This document shows positions 22,289 to 23,293 of a DNA stretch of 23,293 bases, in pieces. Both the position numbers and the translations under genes were made by a program. Origin of the DNA: Lachnospiraceae bacterium (lineage in GTDB: Bacteria; Bacillota; Clostridia; Lachnospirales; Lachnospiraceae); assembly GCA_024691145.1 (NCBI GenBank), contig JAILNW010000238.1, forward strand, positions 1 to 23,293, given 5' to 3'. How positions within the stretch are numbered: position 1 is the stretch's first letter; each line of letters begins with the position of its first letter. Below the pieces are notes generated by a model. That model saw only the letters and a list, made by a program, of their open reading frames with translations, was not told where the DNA came from and did no database searches.

Positions 22289-23212
22289 ATGAATTTTTGT
22301 TTGGATAATTATAAATTAAGTAATCGAAATGGAACATATGGTGGTAAAGCAGGAAGCAAGGAAGGAATTGTTGTTGATGGAGAAAATTGGATTGTAAAAT
22401 ACCCTCAAAATACTAAGGGCATGCGAGGACCATTAGCAACATATACAACAGCACCATTGTCTGAGTACATAGGAAGTAATATATATAATATATTGGGAAT
22501 AGAGGCGCATAAAACAAGGCTTGGAATCAGAAATGGGAAATTGGTAGTAGCTTGTAAGGATTTTTGCAAAACAGAAGGTTCTTTAAGAGAAATTAGAACT
22601 TTAAAGAATGTCTATAACAAAGAATTAAATGAAAAGTTAGAGGCAAGTTTGTCATCTACATCGGACTCGCATTTGATAAATATGGAAGACATACTTATTC
22701 ATTTAGATTTTAATCCAATTTTACATATGATTCCTGAGATTAAGAAACGTTTTTGGGAACAGGTGTTGGTGGATGTTCTGATAAATAATAATGATCGTAA
22801 CAATGGAAATTGGGGAGTTTTATATGAAGATGGAAACTATAAAATAGCTCCTGTGTTGGACAATGGAGCCGCATTTTCAAATAAATTGCCTGATAGTAAA
22901 CTAACAGAGATACTCGAGGATAAATCTAGATTCATTCAAAGTGTTAATATGTCAAAAACTGTGTATGCATTAGGAGGAAAACCTTTATATGCAAAAGATT
23001 TATGTTTGATAGAAAATGAAGAATTCTATAAAACAGCAGAGTATCTAGTTCCGATTATGGAAAAGAGAATGGAGAAAATGAAAGACTTTATTAATGATAT
23101 CCCTGAGAAAAATGGTGATGTTTATATTTGTTCAGATGTCAGGAAAAAATATTATATAAAAAGCATTGAATATAGATATAATTATTTTATATTGCCTGTA
23201 TATAAAAAATGA
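22289..23212 (+). CDS. HipA/CtkA-like Ser/Thr kinase
   Basis: This 307-aa protein has a HipA-like kinase fold: GTYGGKAGSKEGI (15-27) as a nucleotide-binding loop, WIVKYP with K37 as the likely ATP-binding lysine, LSEYIGSNIYNILGIEAHKTRLG (57-79), the catalytic loop INNNDRNNGNWGVL with D169 and N174, and PVLDNGAAF with D191 as metal ligand. All key residues are present, so activity is expected. It is shorter than classic HipA (about 440 aa) and lacks its N-terminal subdomain, closer to CtkA or HipT. Substrate and role (persistence toxin or signalling) are unknown. AAAGG lies eight bases before the ATG. The leading gene is the 83-aa unknown. Confidence 0.8.
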   Translation: MNFCLDNYKLSNRNGTYGGKAGSKEGIVVDGENWIVKYPQNTKGMRGPLATYTTAPLSEYIGSNIYNILGIEAHKTRLGIRNGKLVVACKDFCKTEGSLREIRTLKNVYNKELNEKLEASLSSTSDSHLINMEDILIHLDFNPILHMIPEIKKRFWEQVLVDVLINNNDRNNGNWGVLYEDGNYKIAPVLDNGAAFSNKLPDSKLTEILEDKSRFIQSVNMSKTVYALGGKPLYAKDLCLIENEEFYKTAEYLVPIMEKRMEKMKDFINDIPEKNGDVYICSDVRKKYYIKSIEYRYNYFILPVYKK

Positions 23213-23235
23213 GCAAATTATTTATTGACAATATC

Positions 23236-23276
23236 AATGAGCGAATTAATGAAAAATACATTTATTCGCTCATTTT
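23236..23276 (+). terminator. Intrinsic terminator after the HipA-like gene
   Basis: AATGAGCGAAT (23236-23246) pairs with ATTCGCTCATT (23264-23274) around a 17-base loop, followed by a short T run. A further copy of the right arm (AATTCGCTC, 23285-23293) lies at the very end of the window and could form an alternative pairing. Confidence 0.65.
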
Positions 23277-23293
23277 CATTGGTTAATTCGCTC

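Noticed and set aside
1..23293. CRISPR array, insertion sequence, tRNA or rRNA genes
   Set aside because: I looked for regular direct repeats, transposase motifs, terminal inverted repeats and tRNA cloverleaf ends and found none.

Overview
The window looks like chromosomal DNA of a motile, low-GC, Gram-positive anaerobe of the Lachnospiraceae type (Lachnospira/Roseburia/Butyrivibrio-like). The grounds are the AT-rich sequence with AGA/TTA-heavy codon use, strong GGAGG ribosome binding sites, a class A RNase P RNA, Firmicutes-style FliW-CsrA and sigma-28 promoters, and a small Cys-rich protein of a type I associate with Clostridia. The genus is inference.

Layout. 1-1900: a possible gene remnant at the left edge, trpS with its own sigma-A promoter, a 58-codon small ORF, and a convergent 70-aa Cys-rich protein. 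2068-13602: a late flagellar cluster in the order flgM, a GH13 amylase-family gene, flgN, flgK, a second flgK, flgL, fliW, csrA, flaG, fliD, fliS. Near-identical sigma-28 boxes (TAAT/TAAC-N15-[GT]CCGATA) precede flgM, flaG and fliS, and a weaker one precedes flgN. fliW-csrA has a sigma-A-type promoter instead. Rho-independent terminators follow flgM, the GH13 gene, csrA, fliD and fliS. 13757-17365: an overlapping housekeeping operon of trmK, a NIF3-family gene and a TGS/P-loop nucleoside-kinase-like gene. 17402-17747: rnpB on the minus strand. 17969-18682: an unrecognised 237-aa protein behind a structured leader. 18738-21816 (minus): an M29-like aminopeptidase with a long N-terminal extension, followed in the same operon by a RhuM-Fic fusion protein. 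22022-23212: a two-gene unit of an 83-aa unknown protein and a HipA-like kinase.

How it works together. FlgM restrains sigma-28 until the hook is complete. Sigma-28 then drives the filament-assembly genes: the FlgN chaperone, the FlgK/FlgL junction proteins, the FliD cap, FlaG and the FliS flagellin chaperone. FliW and CsrA would couple flagellin secretion to translation. The flaG leader carries a hairpin whose loop presents GGA inside the Shine-Dalgarno sequence, as expected for a CsrA target. No flagellin gene lies in the window. The least explained items are the GH13 gene embedded among flagellar genes, the two FlgK paralogues, the HipA-like kinase with its unknown small partner, the Fic protein without an antitoxin, and the 237-aa orphan.
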